From Cyanophora paradoxa (taxonomy: Eukaryota; Glaucocystophyceae; Cyanophorales; Cyanophoraceae): a stretch of DNA of 64,000 bases. Positions 30,751 through 41,816 of the stretch are shown in pieces. Positions within the stretch are counted from its first letter, which is position 1. Every line of letters starts with the position of its first letter. Location: the NCBI GenBank assembly GCA_004431415.1, contig QPMI01000047.1:181367-245366 (forward strand), in the 5' to 3' direction. The notes beneath the pieces were generated by a model. It worked only from the letters and a program-made list of their open reading frames with translations, had not been told where the DNA came from and searched no databases. The position numbers and the translations under genes are program-made.

Positions 30751-33700
30751 ATCGCAAATAATTGCATTGCAATCAGGCTTGATCGTGAATTGCGAATTGT
30801 AATCAATAGCAAATCATCCACGATTCATCTGTGATCATGAATCGCATATTCAATGATTATAATTATATTAATTCGGAAACTTCGGCTAATTATTATAGCT
30901 TGCGCGGCGCGGCGGCGCCGCACTGTGCATGCGCAGTGTGCAGCAGTGCGGCCGCAGCGGCCGCAAGAAGATCTCATATTCTTTGAGAGACTACGGAGCT
31001 TAGTAACGGAAAGGCGAACCCCCCGTATACTGTAAAGCAGGAAATATTTAAGAGGTTGGATATTAATAGTACTAAAGTTCTAAGGCCTGAGTACTAGAGT
31101 TTTTGGTACTATTAAACCTGAGGTCCGTGGGAGGGGGCCCCCGGGTATAGTACGTAGCGCAGTAACGTCGGCGCGGCCGCCGGGCCGTAGGTAGGTGAAT
31201 TGCTCCGAATTTGCTCGAAGGGAGCGCAGAAGCACGCGGCGTCGCGATCGCCGGCGTCGAGCAACCCCCCTTGCACGCGCCGCGCCCACGCGCACCCCGG
31301 AACCCCCTGCAGCTGCTGAAGGCTTCCGCGACCAACTCTTAATTATTTTAGGCCTACTAAACCGACCAAACCACGGAATTACTAAACATTTTGGGGTCTT
31401 AAATATTTCCTGCTTTACAGTACGTATACGTAGAAGAAGCTCGATCTCATAGCACTGGGGGTACGCAAGAAGATCTCGCAATTGCAACGCTATAGCTATA
31501 GCTACGCGGGGGGTACGCAAGAAGATCCGGCATACATACACCGGCATACGATATCGATATACCGAAAAATGGAAAAACCGAAAAACCGACACGACGTCAC
31601 GGCGTGTCCATGTGCGCATGCACTGTGCACATATGCATATGTACATTGATATCGATCCGCGCCGATGAATTCGAACCGTTGAATGCACACTGCACACCGC
31701 CGTGATCGCTCATGATCATGATCATGATCAGTGCCAGATGCATATATACAAGTACATTAATATTGTTACAGTAGTACTGCAGATCTAGAACTAGAATTCG
31801 AAATTAAATATTTAGCGTGCTGCATATTCATATATATATATATATACTGGAGAGCTAGAAATATTTAGTATGCTGCATATTTATAGTACATTTTTGGGCG
31901 ATCTACTAAATATTTCGAATTCCCGCCTGCTGAAGCCGAGAATTCTTAGGGGTAGTCCCGTCTCCGCCATACAACTTGGCAAAAGCCCTGCGAAGACCGA
32001 TCTACTAAAATTTTACCAGCCGCTAAAGTGGCAGTTTTGGCGAAGTACTAATTATTTTCCTGTACTAAATTAACTAGTTCTACAGTAGTTCTAAAAGGTT
32101 TTGGTCGATCTACTAAATATTTCTCAGAGTCTCGCCTGCTAAAGCCGAGAAATTCTAGGGGTAGCCCCGTCTCCGCCTACAAAAGCGGCGAAACTTGAAA
32201 AGCCCTGCGAAGATATAGTAGTACTCTGATATACTAGTACTCGTACGGTAGACCGACCTACTAAATATTTATAATTACCAGCTGCTAGTGGCGCCCGGCA
32301 CTGCGGCAGTTTTGGCGAAGAACTCATTATCTCAAAAGTTTCCCGTACTAAAAGAGAACCGGGCTCCGAGGCTCCGTGCATGACGCCCCGTCACTAAATT
32401 AGTGACGTCAGTGATGTCACGACTTGGCGACCCACGAATCCAGGGCCACGATTCATGTGATCGATCATGTGATGGGCTCTGCCCGGCTGACAGGTCCCGC
32501 TGACTCCTCCGACTCTCTGTCGACTCAGTGTCGAGCTCGAGTCTCTGATCATGAGTCATGACCGTCGGATCCGGACGTCACGGTTATGACATGCATATGC
32601 CATGATGTACCGTACGTACGGCCTCTGACTCTAGGCTCTTACTCTATAGCTAGGAGTACTACGGTAGCCTCTTAGGCGAGTAAGCGCAAGCCAGCCTCAG
32701 GCTACTGCAGCTGGCTTAATTATAATTATGAATTGCCGTGGTGTAAAACTGCCGAATTCCTAAAGTTCGCCCAAAACCGGAGTTGCGCATGCCGTGGCCG
32801 AATCATATAGCTTCTGCTTCTGCTCTATCATATGCATGATGGTGGGCTAAGAAAGAACCGGTACCTATATATCCCCCAAGCAATTGCCGTGATGCTAATT
32901 TATAATTATACATTGCCGAGTTCGGCCTTTCGGCAATTTACGGCAATTTAAAACTTCGGCAAAAAAGGCCGTCCTACAGTACTGCAGCTGCCAGGCAGTG
33001 CCACTGGCCAGCCTATAGCTTGTGCCAGGCTGGCCCAGCATCTGGCCACTGTGGCCAGCATCTCAGAGCCTACGGTCTGCCGCAGTGCTGCAGTCTGCGC
33101 AGCTGGAACTACCGGGTAGATCTTGATTCTGAGCATGAGCTCGAGCCTTTCAAGTAAGTTTGACTCTTTGAAGTTTCGAATTTCGATCGCGAATCCATCG
33201 ATTCACGAAACGATCCGATGAGCATACTAGTAATCGAGAATCGAGATCCGAGACTCGCGAATCGGCGCCGGCGCCGGCCTGATCATGAGTCCTGAGTCCT
33301 CAGACGTCGCGTTGCGTCGATATCGATGACGTCGAGTCGGAGTCATCCCATACAAAGAAAAGTCGGTCCGGTAGCAGTTTAATTTCATATAATTGTATAA
33401 ATTTTTAAAAAAGTCGGAACGTGAACGGTCCGGAAGTACCGTATACGTAGTACTACGGTACAGATCTAGAGTCGCCGCGGCGCACTGCGGCACGCGTGTA
33501 CATGTACAGTCTGCGGCATATGCATGTCACATGACTCAGTGATGTACAGCTGCAGACCGCGCGCCGGCGCCAGCTTATTATAAAACAATATTGCATGATG
33601 ATGCAGCCCATCGATCGTGATATCGATCGCGATATCCTGATCATGATTTCCGATCATCCGATGATGGGATATCCGATGATCGATTTCGATCCCGATTCTC

Positions 33701-34034
33701 GAATCCCGACTCCCGCGCCGACTCGCCGCCGAGTCCCGATTTGCATACGTATACGTATACGTATACCGGTATCCGATCCTTATTCCGGATCCGATCGTCG
33801 GATCTTCCGAAGTTCGGATCGGACCGTCGGACGGAATTCGAATTCAGCGTTGACGTACCAGCAGTAGTACCGTAGTACGCGTTCGCTGCGCGCGCCGCGC
33901 CCGCGGCCGCAGCGCGTTTCAAAGTTTTCACCGAGTCAACATCGATATCGATATCAGTGACATATCGATCACAGCCGCAGTGCATCATCGCACGCGCATA
34001 CGTATACGTGCACATCGTGTCGACGTCGGCGCAA
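30751..34034. other. Gene-poor 3.3-kb region
   Basis: No gene can be supported: all frames are short and AT/palindrome-rich. It holds a pair of diverged direct repeats (31.91-32.35 kb), a CATGATCATGATCATGATCA run near 31,710, alternating GTATAC runs near 33,745-33,765, and several CGGCAA/TTGCCG words at 32.7-32.95 kb. Confidence 0.55.
31906..32352. repeat. Diverged two-copy direct repeat (about 200 bp period)
   Basis: Copy 1 (about 31,906-32,070) and copy 2 (about 32,105-32,352) share an ordered series. It runs GATCTACTAAATATTTC, a CGCCTGCT-AAGCCGAGA segment, a GGGGTAG-CCCGTCTCCGCC segment, AAAGCCCTGCGAAGA, a CAG-CGCTA segment, GGCAGTTTTGGCGAAG and CCTGTACTAAA / CCCGTACTAAA. The spacers differ by small indels. 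Identity unknown; it could be remains of a transposable or non-coding element. Confidence 0.7.
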
Positions 34035-36749
34035 ATGATGCGGTTCGGGTCTCGACTCCTCCTTCCCCTGGGTGCGTTTCTAAGATTGCCATGGAAAGGC
34101 CTTGGCGTCTCTCTTACGTAAGAACCCTGCGGTGCCCTGCACAGCCCTCTTGGCAGCAATCGCGAGCGCATCTGCTGCAAGCGTTCTTAGTGAGGAGGCG
34201 TTGAGCGTCAACGTTCATCTCGAAAGAACTATTTCAGCGGGCGATGTCGCCGTGTACAGCTTCTCCGTTCCAAGCAACCTTCGCAAGGTAGTCAACGTGT
34301 ACATACAAAACATCTTTACGGTGCTTCTGCGCATGCGCATGCGTTCATATCTTAATATGGCGCCGCGGCGCGTCCGCGGCCGTCTGAATGCTTCTTGAAT
34401 CTGCAGGCTATCCCAGATGACTTTGAGTATGATGTGAGCACTCTCACGTCCGACGGCATTTCAACTGGACGCCCTCATGGCGGAGTCGGGACGTGCAAAG
34501 GAACCTCCTGCTACGACGGGCCGCGGAAAACAATCAACTTCTGTGACGGTCAGCGTGTTTTCCGAAGCGCTCTAAATCTGATATATATATCGATCGCAAA
34601 CTATCAGACGAATTCCTAATCTAGATCTTTCGACCATCGGGCGCAGGATGGAATGCGCAGCTGGGCGAAGTCAAAGTTCAGTTCCGGATCAAGAACACGA
34701 ATAACTACTTGAACGCCAAATTCAAAGTCTGGGCAGCCTACCAGGCCTGCCGTGCGCACGATCATTTAAGTGGATGCGTTTCATCTTAGACGACAATATT
34801 TAATATGCGTATATATATATGTATCGCTGCATGTACGTATATACGCGCTGACGGTTCGACGATCGCGAACTCGATACAGAGTGCCCCAAGCGGGCTTACC
34901 TGCGGGATAAGCTGCAGATGAGCGCCTGGTGTGCAGGGGGCCTAGCCAATCCAGATTGGTACCCGGACCCGATCACTGGCGTGTCCCTCGAAGATATCTC
35001 TGGTGGTTGCTTAACGGTCGGCGGAAAACAAGTGTGCGAGCCTCAAGGAGGTCTGGTTTGCAGCACAGGCGAGCGCTGCCCTCTGGGTACGAATACGTAT
35101 GCGCCGATCGCGACGTGAAACAACGCTAATTATATATATAATTTTTATGTATATAGTAATCACAATGAAAATCGTCAGATGACCCCAATATGACGCTCGC
35201 TCCTCCTTCAAGTTCAAATCTGGCGCCAACCCCCACACCAAACAAAGGCGCCGGCGCCAGCGCCGGTTCTTGTAAGCAGAGCTGCAGCTGCGATTGCTAT
35301 TAAGTTTGCTGCATACTAACTTGCAATTGGAGCAGACACAGTCCCAAGCGGCGTGAACAGCAACCCGTCGGCGCAAGTATGTGGATCTTTTTCTTTTTCC
35401 TTTTCCCGTACATGTCGGACGATTTTAGGTTGGTTGCTCAACTTCCATTTTTCTCAGAAACCTCTCAATTGGCACCTTTATTATACCAACGCCGCCTGCA
35501 ATGACCTTGAATGGCCTGTAACTTGCAAGACGGGAGCTGGAGACAAGCTGTCCGCCGTATTCACAAAGAGCTGCGTGACGATTAATGGAAAAACAACCTA
35601 CTCCGGCACCTGCACTCGGACCACTGCTACGGGAGGAAAGTTGGAATACGTCTACCACATTCCGGGTGCGGATATTGATGCGCATTATAAAATATCGAGA
35701 TCGATATCGATGCGAAATGTTTTTTAAATATTTTTCTGACACCGAGTGCGGGTAGCCACGATTACGATGACTCTGTCGGGCGTGTACAGCGACTTCGTAG
35801 CGGCGTACGGATCGGAAACGAAGGCCATGGACGTCATTTACGCAGAATTCGCGAAGCAATCCGGCGGGGCGCTGTCTACCTCCCAGACCTGGAACGTGAG
35901 TACTGCACACAAGTTAGAGCTCGAGTGATGTGTGATCTTATGATTATATATTCATTCGATTACTTGAGCTGCGCGCAGATTGTCGCTATCTATGCTGGGA
36001 GCATTGTCATTACAATTGCAGCAGATGCATACGACAGTACCACCGTGACCGCTATTGAGAACACTGCGCGCGCCATCGCCGCCTCTTCCGGATTCCTCGG
36101 GCTGAAAGCAACGCTTTCTTCCGACAACGCCGAGCGTCCCGCTTGGACGATTGCAACAACGGCCAATAAGCCGACAGACCAGGCTCCGAGCTCGAGCAAC
36201 AACCCCAGCTCAAGCGGCAGTTCAAGTAAGCGTCTCCATCGATATCAGTACTAGTAGTACTATATATATAGCTAGTTGCGGTATTGATTGCACTGCTTAT
36301 TAATATTACTTCCCTGCAGACACAGTTGCCCTCGCTGCAGGCATCGGCGGCGGCGTTGGAGGGTGCGCTCTGTTGCTTTGATAAAACAGACTCTGAGAGC
36401 CTTTAGAGATTAGCCGCTGAGCTTCGCGATCGCAAGCTCGCTGACCATGATGCAATATTGCAGGGCGGTGCTCCTCGCTGCCATCGGCACGACGGTGTAC
36501 TGCATGAAGCGCAAGCGGCACAATCGCAACGTGTCCACGGGACGGCAGGCCAGCGCCACTAGTACTGGCCCCGCACTGCACGCCGGCAATGATTTCGCGA
36601 AGCCCGTCTCCGTTCAAAACGTCTCCATTGCCGTCGCCGACGATGCGTACGGCGACGTCCAGAAGCCGGCTCAGCTTGTCTCGAGCTCGCAGCCTGCAGC
36701 CTATGCGCCGTCTGCGCCTCCCGCAGTTAACGTTGCTGCCCATGTTTAA
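34035..36749 (+). CDS. Type I membrane protein with Cys-rich ectodomain
   Basis: Exon 1 (34,035-34,071) and exon 2 (from 34,145) splice to a textbook signal peptide, M-M-R-F-G-S-R-L-L-L-P-L then A-L-L-A-A-I-A-S-A-S-A-A. The ectodomain runs over about nine exons. It includes a beta segment (S-V-N-V-H-L-E-R), a Cys-containing stretch to 35.09 kb, a Pro/Thr linker (35.2 kb) and a second Cys module (35.46-35.67 kb). Next is a SEA/ferredoxin-like alpha-beta segment (35.76-36.15 kb) and a Ser/Pro stalk. One transmembrane helix is split between exons (V-A-L-A-A-G-I-G-G-G-V-G-G and A-V-L-L-A-A-I-G-T-T-V-Y), then K-R-K-R and a roughly 70-residue cytoplasmic tail ending at TAA 36,747-36,749. I do not recognise the family. 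The topology suggests a surface receptor or adhesion protein. Confidence 0.65.
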
Positions 36750-37515
36750 AATAAGCAAGTGAATAATTTATTAACTGTAATTCGAAAATTGAAATTGATC
36801 ATGATTCACTAAGTACACGAATATACACTTCATGTACATGCACAGCCGCTGTCGCCCGTTGAATCAAAGGAGCGCCAGCAGTATAGGAGGATCCGGACTC
36901 GCGGCCAGGGGGGCCAGGGGCCAGGGGCTCCGGTCCGGACTCCGGATCCGGCTCCGATCCCGGATCCCGGAGCTCGAGAGGGGAAGAGGAAGCGCGTGAT
37001 TGTCTTGTCTTGTCCGAATATTAATCGCAATCGAGCCTGCAAATGTGCATGCAGCCCGCATCAATGCATGCAGCCCCTGTTCCCAGCGCTGCCCCCCCGC
37101 GCGCTCCCCCGGCCCTCCCCGCTCCATCGTGGAATACACAATATACTCGCTTCCATATATGCATAAACTATATATACTGTCTGATGGTCGCTGACTCAGT
37201 GATCATGAAGGAAATGAGGCGGAAATTGATATTCCAAGCTATAGTAACAGTGACGTAGACGTAAGAAAGAGCCAAATTAAAATACAACTCATGATCAGGA
37301 GTCATGATTATGACACTACTCATGATTAAAACTCATATGCACGATTAATTATAAAGAAGAAGCGTCCTGGCAGAGAAACTGGCGGCCATAGGGCTTCCGG
37401 CACCGAATCTAGATACGATGCTCCCGCTCAGCTGCGCGCGCGGCTCCCGCTTCCGGCCCGGCACCGATGGGTGGGCAGGGCGAGTGCCCGGTCGCCTCCC
37501 CGACGCTCGAGCTCA
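36750..37515. other. Intergenic region
   Basis: No supportable gene. An AT-rich stretch with CATGATCA words lies at 37.2-37.34 kb. A GC-rich block with repeated CTCCGGA/GGATCCGG words is at 36.9-36.98 kb. Confidence 0.5.
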
Positions 37516-37582
37516 GGGGTAACTTCACTAATAGCTCAGTGGTGGAGCGCATCGTTCGCATCGATATGGATGATGTTCAATC
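37516..37582 (+). pseudogene. Decayed tRNA-Ala copy
   Basis: Shares GGGGTAA at the 5' end, then a 9-nt insertion, then TAGCTCAGTGGTGGAGC and the whole anticodon arm GCATCGTTCGCATCGAT with the intact tRNA at 39,310. The T arm keeps only GTTCAATC and has lost its pairing stem; the 3' acceptor strand is absent. A folded cloverleaf is not possible, so this is a pseudogene. Confidence 0.8.
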
Positions 37583-37620
37583 ATTTATTATAGGTTCTTC
37601 GGGGTCTGGGCAGGGCCGGG

Positions 37621-39006
37621 CTACCCCTGGTGCGGCTCGAACTTGCCCAGCAAGGTCGAGGCCATGCTGCGATCGCGAGGGGGGGGGGGGGGGGGGGGGC
37701 GGAGGGTCGGCCGAGCCCTGGAGAGGGGGGGGGGAAGGGGGGGGGGCGCCGGCGCAGGGGGCGTACCCGTCGGAGCAAGGGACGGGGAGGCACGCCATGC
37801 AGGCGACCGTGCCCGATTTGGAACCGTCGCGGTACCTGTACCCCCCGCCCGCCGTGAGCCCCGAGCTCGGGGGAGGGGAGGGGCGGGGCGGCGCGCCGGT
37901 GCTTGGGGCTGGGGGCGGTGAGCGCGTGCAGGACGTGCTCGGCGATGAGGGCGGGCGGCGAGGCGTCCCGCCTGCGCCAGTGCATCAGCGCCCAGCTCCG
38001 CCGCACGCTCTCCTCGTAGGGGCCGCTCCGCTCCACCGACTGCGGCGCCCGCGGCCGGGCTCGGCCTCAGCCGCACCGCCGCGCTGCGCCGCCCAGCGCG
38101 GGCAGGGGCCCGGGGAGGCGCGCCTTTTTTATTCTGCCGTTCGAGACTTCTCCTTCGGTGATGCTCGAGTTGATGCAGCCCTGCCCGCGCTCGCTCGCGC
38201 TCAGAAGCCGGCGGGCGGGGCGCCGGGCCGGGGCCGGGGCGCGCACGGGCTGGATGATGGAGACGTGGGCGCCGAAGGGCGCCAGCTCCTGCCGCAGGCT
38301 GTCCCCGATCGCCTCCACCGCGAACTTCGTCGCAGAGTAGACGCCTAAAAAGGCTGAGGATAGGATGCCAGCCACTGCGCCGGACCCGCCCCGGCCCGCG
38401 ACCGCCACTCGGATCCGCAGCCGGCGCGCGCGCGGGCCAGCTGCAGGACGGACCGGATCCCATGAGCACGACGCGGCCCTTCGTCTCGCGGACCATCGGC
38501 AGCAGCGCTTTCGTCACCGCGACCAGCCCGAACACGTTCACTGGCACCCGCTTAGCTCGCGGCCCGTCACCGCGGCCGGCGGCGGCGCAGCGGCGAAGCG
38601 CACCTTCGAACACCTGACGGATCTCTTCAGTGGGGATCGTCTCCCAGGGCCCGAGCAGCGTGATGCCAGCGTTGCACACGACGCCGACGCGGCCGCCCTT
38701 CGAGACGGCCGCGACCTTCGCCGGCAGCTCGCGTACGTGCTGCCGCCCGTTCTAAGGCGGAGCGCGCGTGTGCGGCGCGCGGCGCGAGCGGACCTGCTCG
38801 TTTGTGACGTCGAGGATGATGGGGCGCAGGCGGGGCGAGCCGCGAGCCGCGAGGCGGTCGGCGTCGGCCTGCTTGCGGACGCCGGCCAGCACCTCGAAGC
38901 CCGCGGCGTCCAGCGCCAAGGCCGTCGCCTCCCCGATCCCGCTCGAGCAACCCGTCACGACGACCGTGTACGGCGCCTCGAGCTCCCGCGACGACCCGAG
39001 GCCCAT
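37621..39006 (-). CDS. Short-chain dehydrogenase/reductase
   Basis: NAD(P)-dependent oxidoreductase with a Rossmann fold. ATG 39006, stop TAG 37621-37623. The N-terminal exon holds the cofactor motif T-G-C-S-S-G-I-G and a conserved V-L-A-G-V-R strand, then I-L-D-V-T-N. Next come C-N-A-G-I (the NAG motif), the loop G-P-W-E-T-I-P, N-V-F-G-L-V-A-V-T-K-A-L-L-P and G-R-V-V-L-M-G-S. The catalytic Y-S-A-T-K lies at about 38.3 kb, followed by F-G-A-H-V-S-I-I-Q-P. The C-terminal exons end F-E-P-H-Q-G. The order and the E-A-I-G-D-S-L-R-Q-E-L helix resemble 11-beta-hydroxysteroid/retinol dehydrogenase-like SDRs; the substrate cannot be assigned. Introns hold homopolymer G runs and GGGGTAC words. Confidence 0.85.
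37679..37699. repeat. G21 homopolymer
   Basis: Twenty-one consecutive G on the plus strand, in the last intron of the dehydrogenase gene (a C21 pyrimidine tract in the sense strand). Confidence 0.9.
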
Positions 39007-39309
39007 GATGATGCTAACTGTAGCGCTGTCACCCGAGGCGAGGTTAGCGCTGCAAGAGGCGGGCCGCGGGCTGCGCAGCCTGCGCTTGCACTTGCATGGG
39101 AGGGCGAGCTGCGGGCTGCGGGCTCTTTCGCTGCGCTAGCGCTGCGAGCGGCCGGCTGCCTGTTCGACCGGGAGAGTGCGGCGGCACTGCGGCCTAGGCC
39201 TGCGATGAGGTGATGGGTGAGTTGGAGCTCGAGGGTTCCCGGTGGTTGGTTGTTCGGCAAGCCCTCGGCAAGCCGCAACGGATGCCTTATCCTGACCTCG
39301 TTTTCCATC

Positions 39310-39381
39310 GGGGTAATAGCTCAGTGGTAGAGCGCATCGTTCGCATCGATGAGGCCCGGGGTTCAATCCCCCGTTGCTCCA
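39310..39381 (+). tRNA. tRNA-Ala (anticodon CGC)
   Basis: A complete 72-nt cloverleaf without intron. Acceptor GGGGTAA pairs with TTGCTCC with two wobbles. The D arm is GCTCAGTGGTAGAGC. The anticodon stem CATCG/CGATG carries loop TTCGCAT, giving anticodon CGC. The T arm is CGGGG-TTCAATC-CCCCG, and the discriminator is A. A and B boxes are both good. It lies between the dehydrogenase (divergent) and the plastid TPR gene. Confidence 0.95.
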
Positions 39382-39572
39382 TTGTTGCCGCCCTCGGCGG
39401 CGGCCTTATTGCCGCCCTCTGCCACTCTCTTCCCATCGGCCTGGTCTCGGACCGCCAGGGAAAAGCGCGCCGATGCCGTCCCGTCGCCCTGCGCCGCGGC
39501 AATGCCGACGCAAGCCGACTGTGCGGGGTACGGCTTGCGAGTCGGCTAGCCATCGAGCCGAGATCTATAGCT

Positions 39573-41620
39573 ATGGCGTTCGTTAGCTGCCAGCCGCTGG
39601 CACGCGTGGGGAGCGCGAGCACGCCGCAGCGCTCCCAGCGTGCTTCATGCGATGCGGCCGCGGGCCTCCGCTCGGAGTTCGCCGGCGCGCGTGTGGCCCG
39701 GCGGACGTTCGTGCTGGACCTGGCGGCGTGCAGGCCCCGGCACTTCGTAGTCGATGCGGCGCTGGAGAGGAAGAAGGTGAAGAAGAACGAGGAGATCCCG
39801 CAGGAAATCGTGCTGCCCGACCGCTCCTCGGGCCCCTCCACACAGTACGCGCGCCCTCGCCGCCCGGGCCCCGTCGCAGCGTTCCGCGCAATCGCATGCG
39901 TGCGCGGGTCGCTGAGGCGGTCGGCTCGCCGCGCAGGCCGCCGCGGACGGAGTTCAAGGTGCTGCCGCGGTCGGCGGTGGTGGGCGAGGAGACGGAGGAG
40001 GAGCTGGCCGAGCTGGCGCGCAAGAAGAAGAAGGAGGACGAGGAGGGCACACCGCTCGCGTACCGCATCGGCGGCGCCATCATCGGCTTCTGCCTCATCG
40101 CCTCGTCGCTCGGCCCGGGCCTCTCGGGCTTTGGCGGCTCCAAGAGCAACGACCCCGCGACGCTCGAGAAGTCCGAGATGAGATGGTGCACGGCGCCCCG
40201 TCCTTCTCCCCCTTCCCCTCCGCCTTGCCAACGAACGGGGCGGGGGGCGGCGGCAGGGCGGAGATCGTGGAGAAGGACCCGCGGGACAGCACGGCGCTGC
40301 GCACGCTCATCAACACGAAGGTCCAGCTCAAGAAGGTCGAAGAGGCCATGCCGCTCCTCGACAGGCGAGCGCGGCGCGGCGGCCTCCGCTTCGCAGTGTA
40401 GCCCCCCCTTCGTTCTTTCTGAGCGGCGGCGGCGGGGCGGGGTACAGGCTGGCGGCGCTGGACCCCGATGACGCGGAGGTCGCCGACTACCACGCGCTTC
40501 TCCTCGCCACCCGCGTCCGCTCCCTCCCCCCCCCCCCCCCCCCCCCCCCTCTTTCCCCCCTTCCCGCCCGCTCAAGCGCTCACTCTTTCTTCTCCGCAGG
40601 GCGACGACATCGCGGGCCTCCGCCGCCTCGAGCAGTACCTCCAGGTGCGGCTTACCCCCCTCCCCTCCCCCCCCACCGTCCGAGAGCTGCGGTACCCCCC
40701 TCGGGCCGCCCACCCACCGCGGCCACGCAGCGCAACCCCTTCGACACGAACATGCTCCAGAAGGTCGAGATTGAGCTCCAGGTCCGCGCTCGACCCCGTA
40801 CTCCGACGCCCGCTTCCCCCCCCCCCCCGTCCAACCGGGAGGGGTACAGGGCACGGGGCGGACGGGGGAGGCGGTGAAGCTCGCGGAGCGTACGGTGGCG
40901 CTGCTGGCGGACCCGAAGGATTCCGCCGCCCTCGCCGCCCTCAACGCCTTCTACAGCGACGCCGTGCGCCGTACCCCCCTCCGAACAAACGCGTACCCCC
41001 TCCTCCGGTCCGACGCGGGGCGGATCGCGGGGCAGGGCGTGGCGCCGCTGGGGCAGCCGAAGGAGCTGAAGCGGCCGACGGCGGACCAGAAGCTGCAGGT
41101 GCGGCTGATCCTGGGCCAGGTCTACGTCTCCGACGGCGGTGCGCGCCCCGGTTTCTCCCATTCTCGCCCCGCCGCGTGTTCCGCGGCTCAAGTCCCGAGC
41201 AGACTTCGACAAGGCCATCGAAACCTTCGAGAAGCTGACCAAGGTCCGTCCGGTCCCTCGCCGCTGCGGGCTGCTGCTGTACCCACCCGCCCGCCCGCAC
41301 CCCTCACGCCCGTACCCCAGGATTTCCCGAAGGACTTCCGTGCCTTCATCGCGCTGGGCTCCTCCATCGAGCTCTCCAGGCCGGGGGACGCCGCCGCCCG
41401 CGCCGAGGCCCAGGCGCGCACGGCAGCTTCTTCTCATATCACGCTTCTCTTACTATAGCTGGCTCTCTTAGGCTGTTTTAGGCTGATATTAAGCCCCCTA
41501 GAGTTTTGCCTCTCTGTCGACGTCTGACCCGCGCTCCTTCCCCCTCGGCAGGTGCTGTACCAGCAGGCGCGCGTGCTGAACCCCAAGGAGGTCGACAAGA
41601 TGTTCGCCCCGGACAACTAG
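39573..41620 (+). CDS. Plastid-targeted TPR-repeat protein
   Basis: Starts at ATG 39573 with a transit-like leader rich in Ala, Ser and Arg (M-A-F-V-S-C-Q-P-L-A-R-V-G). It then has a charged stretch and one hydrophobic helix (G-G-A-I-I-G-F-C-L-I-A-S-S-L), so it is probably anchored in a plastid membrane. The following short exons give helix pairs typical of tetratricopeptide repeats: D-P-R-D-S-T-A-L-R-T-L-I-N-T, E-A-M-P-L-L-D-R, L-D-P-D-D-A-E-V-A-D-Y-H-A-L-L, F-D-T-N-M-L-Q-K-V-E-I-E-L, G-E-A-V-K-L-A-E-R-T, V-R-L-I-L-G-Q-V-Y, F-D-K-A-I-E-T-F-E-K-L and F-R-A-F-I-A-L-G. It ends V-L-Y-Q-Q-A-R-V-L-N-P-K-E-V and TAG 41618-41620. TPR proteins act as assembly factors or scaffolds; the partner is unknown. 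Several introns start GTCCG or GTGCG and hold GTACCCCC words and a C24 run. Confidence 0.75.
40526..40549. repeat. C24 homopolymer
   Basis: Twenty-four consecutive C in an intron of the TPR gene, acting as an extreme pyrimidine tract upstream of the CAG acceptor at about 40,600. Confidence 0.9.
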
Positions 41621-41816
41621 CCGGCCGCATGCGCAGCGCCCGCGCTGCTCTTTCACGCCGCCGCTTGTTCTCCATGCAAACGTTGACGGGAGCGCTGGTT
41701 GATCTTACGGTGCCAGGGGTGGGCTAGCTAGCTAACTACATGGCAACTAGCGACGGCCGCGGCCGCGGGCGCTGCGCTGTGAAACTTGAAAGGGGCGGCC
41801 TCCGAATGATCTCAGC

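Noticed and set aside
31500-31560. Possible small gene in the 31.0-31.7 kb minus-strand ORFs
   Set aside because: No splice support, domain or start context; the frames are interrupted by repeat-like AT-rich DNA.
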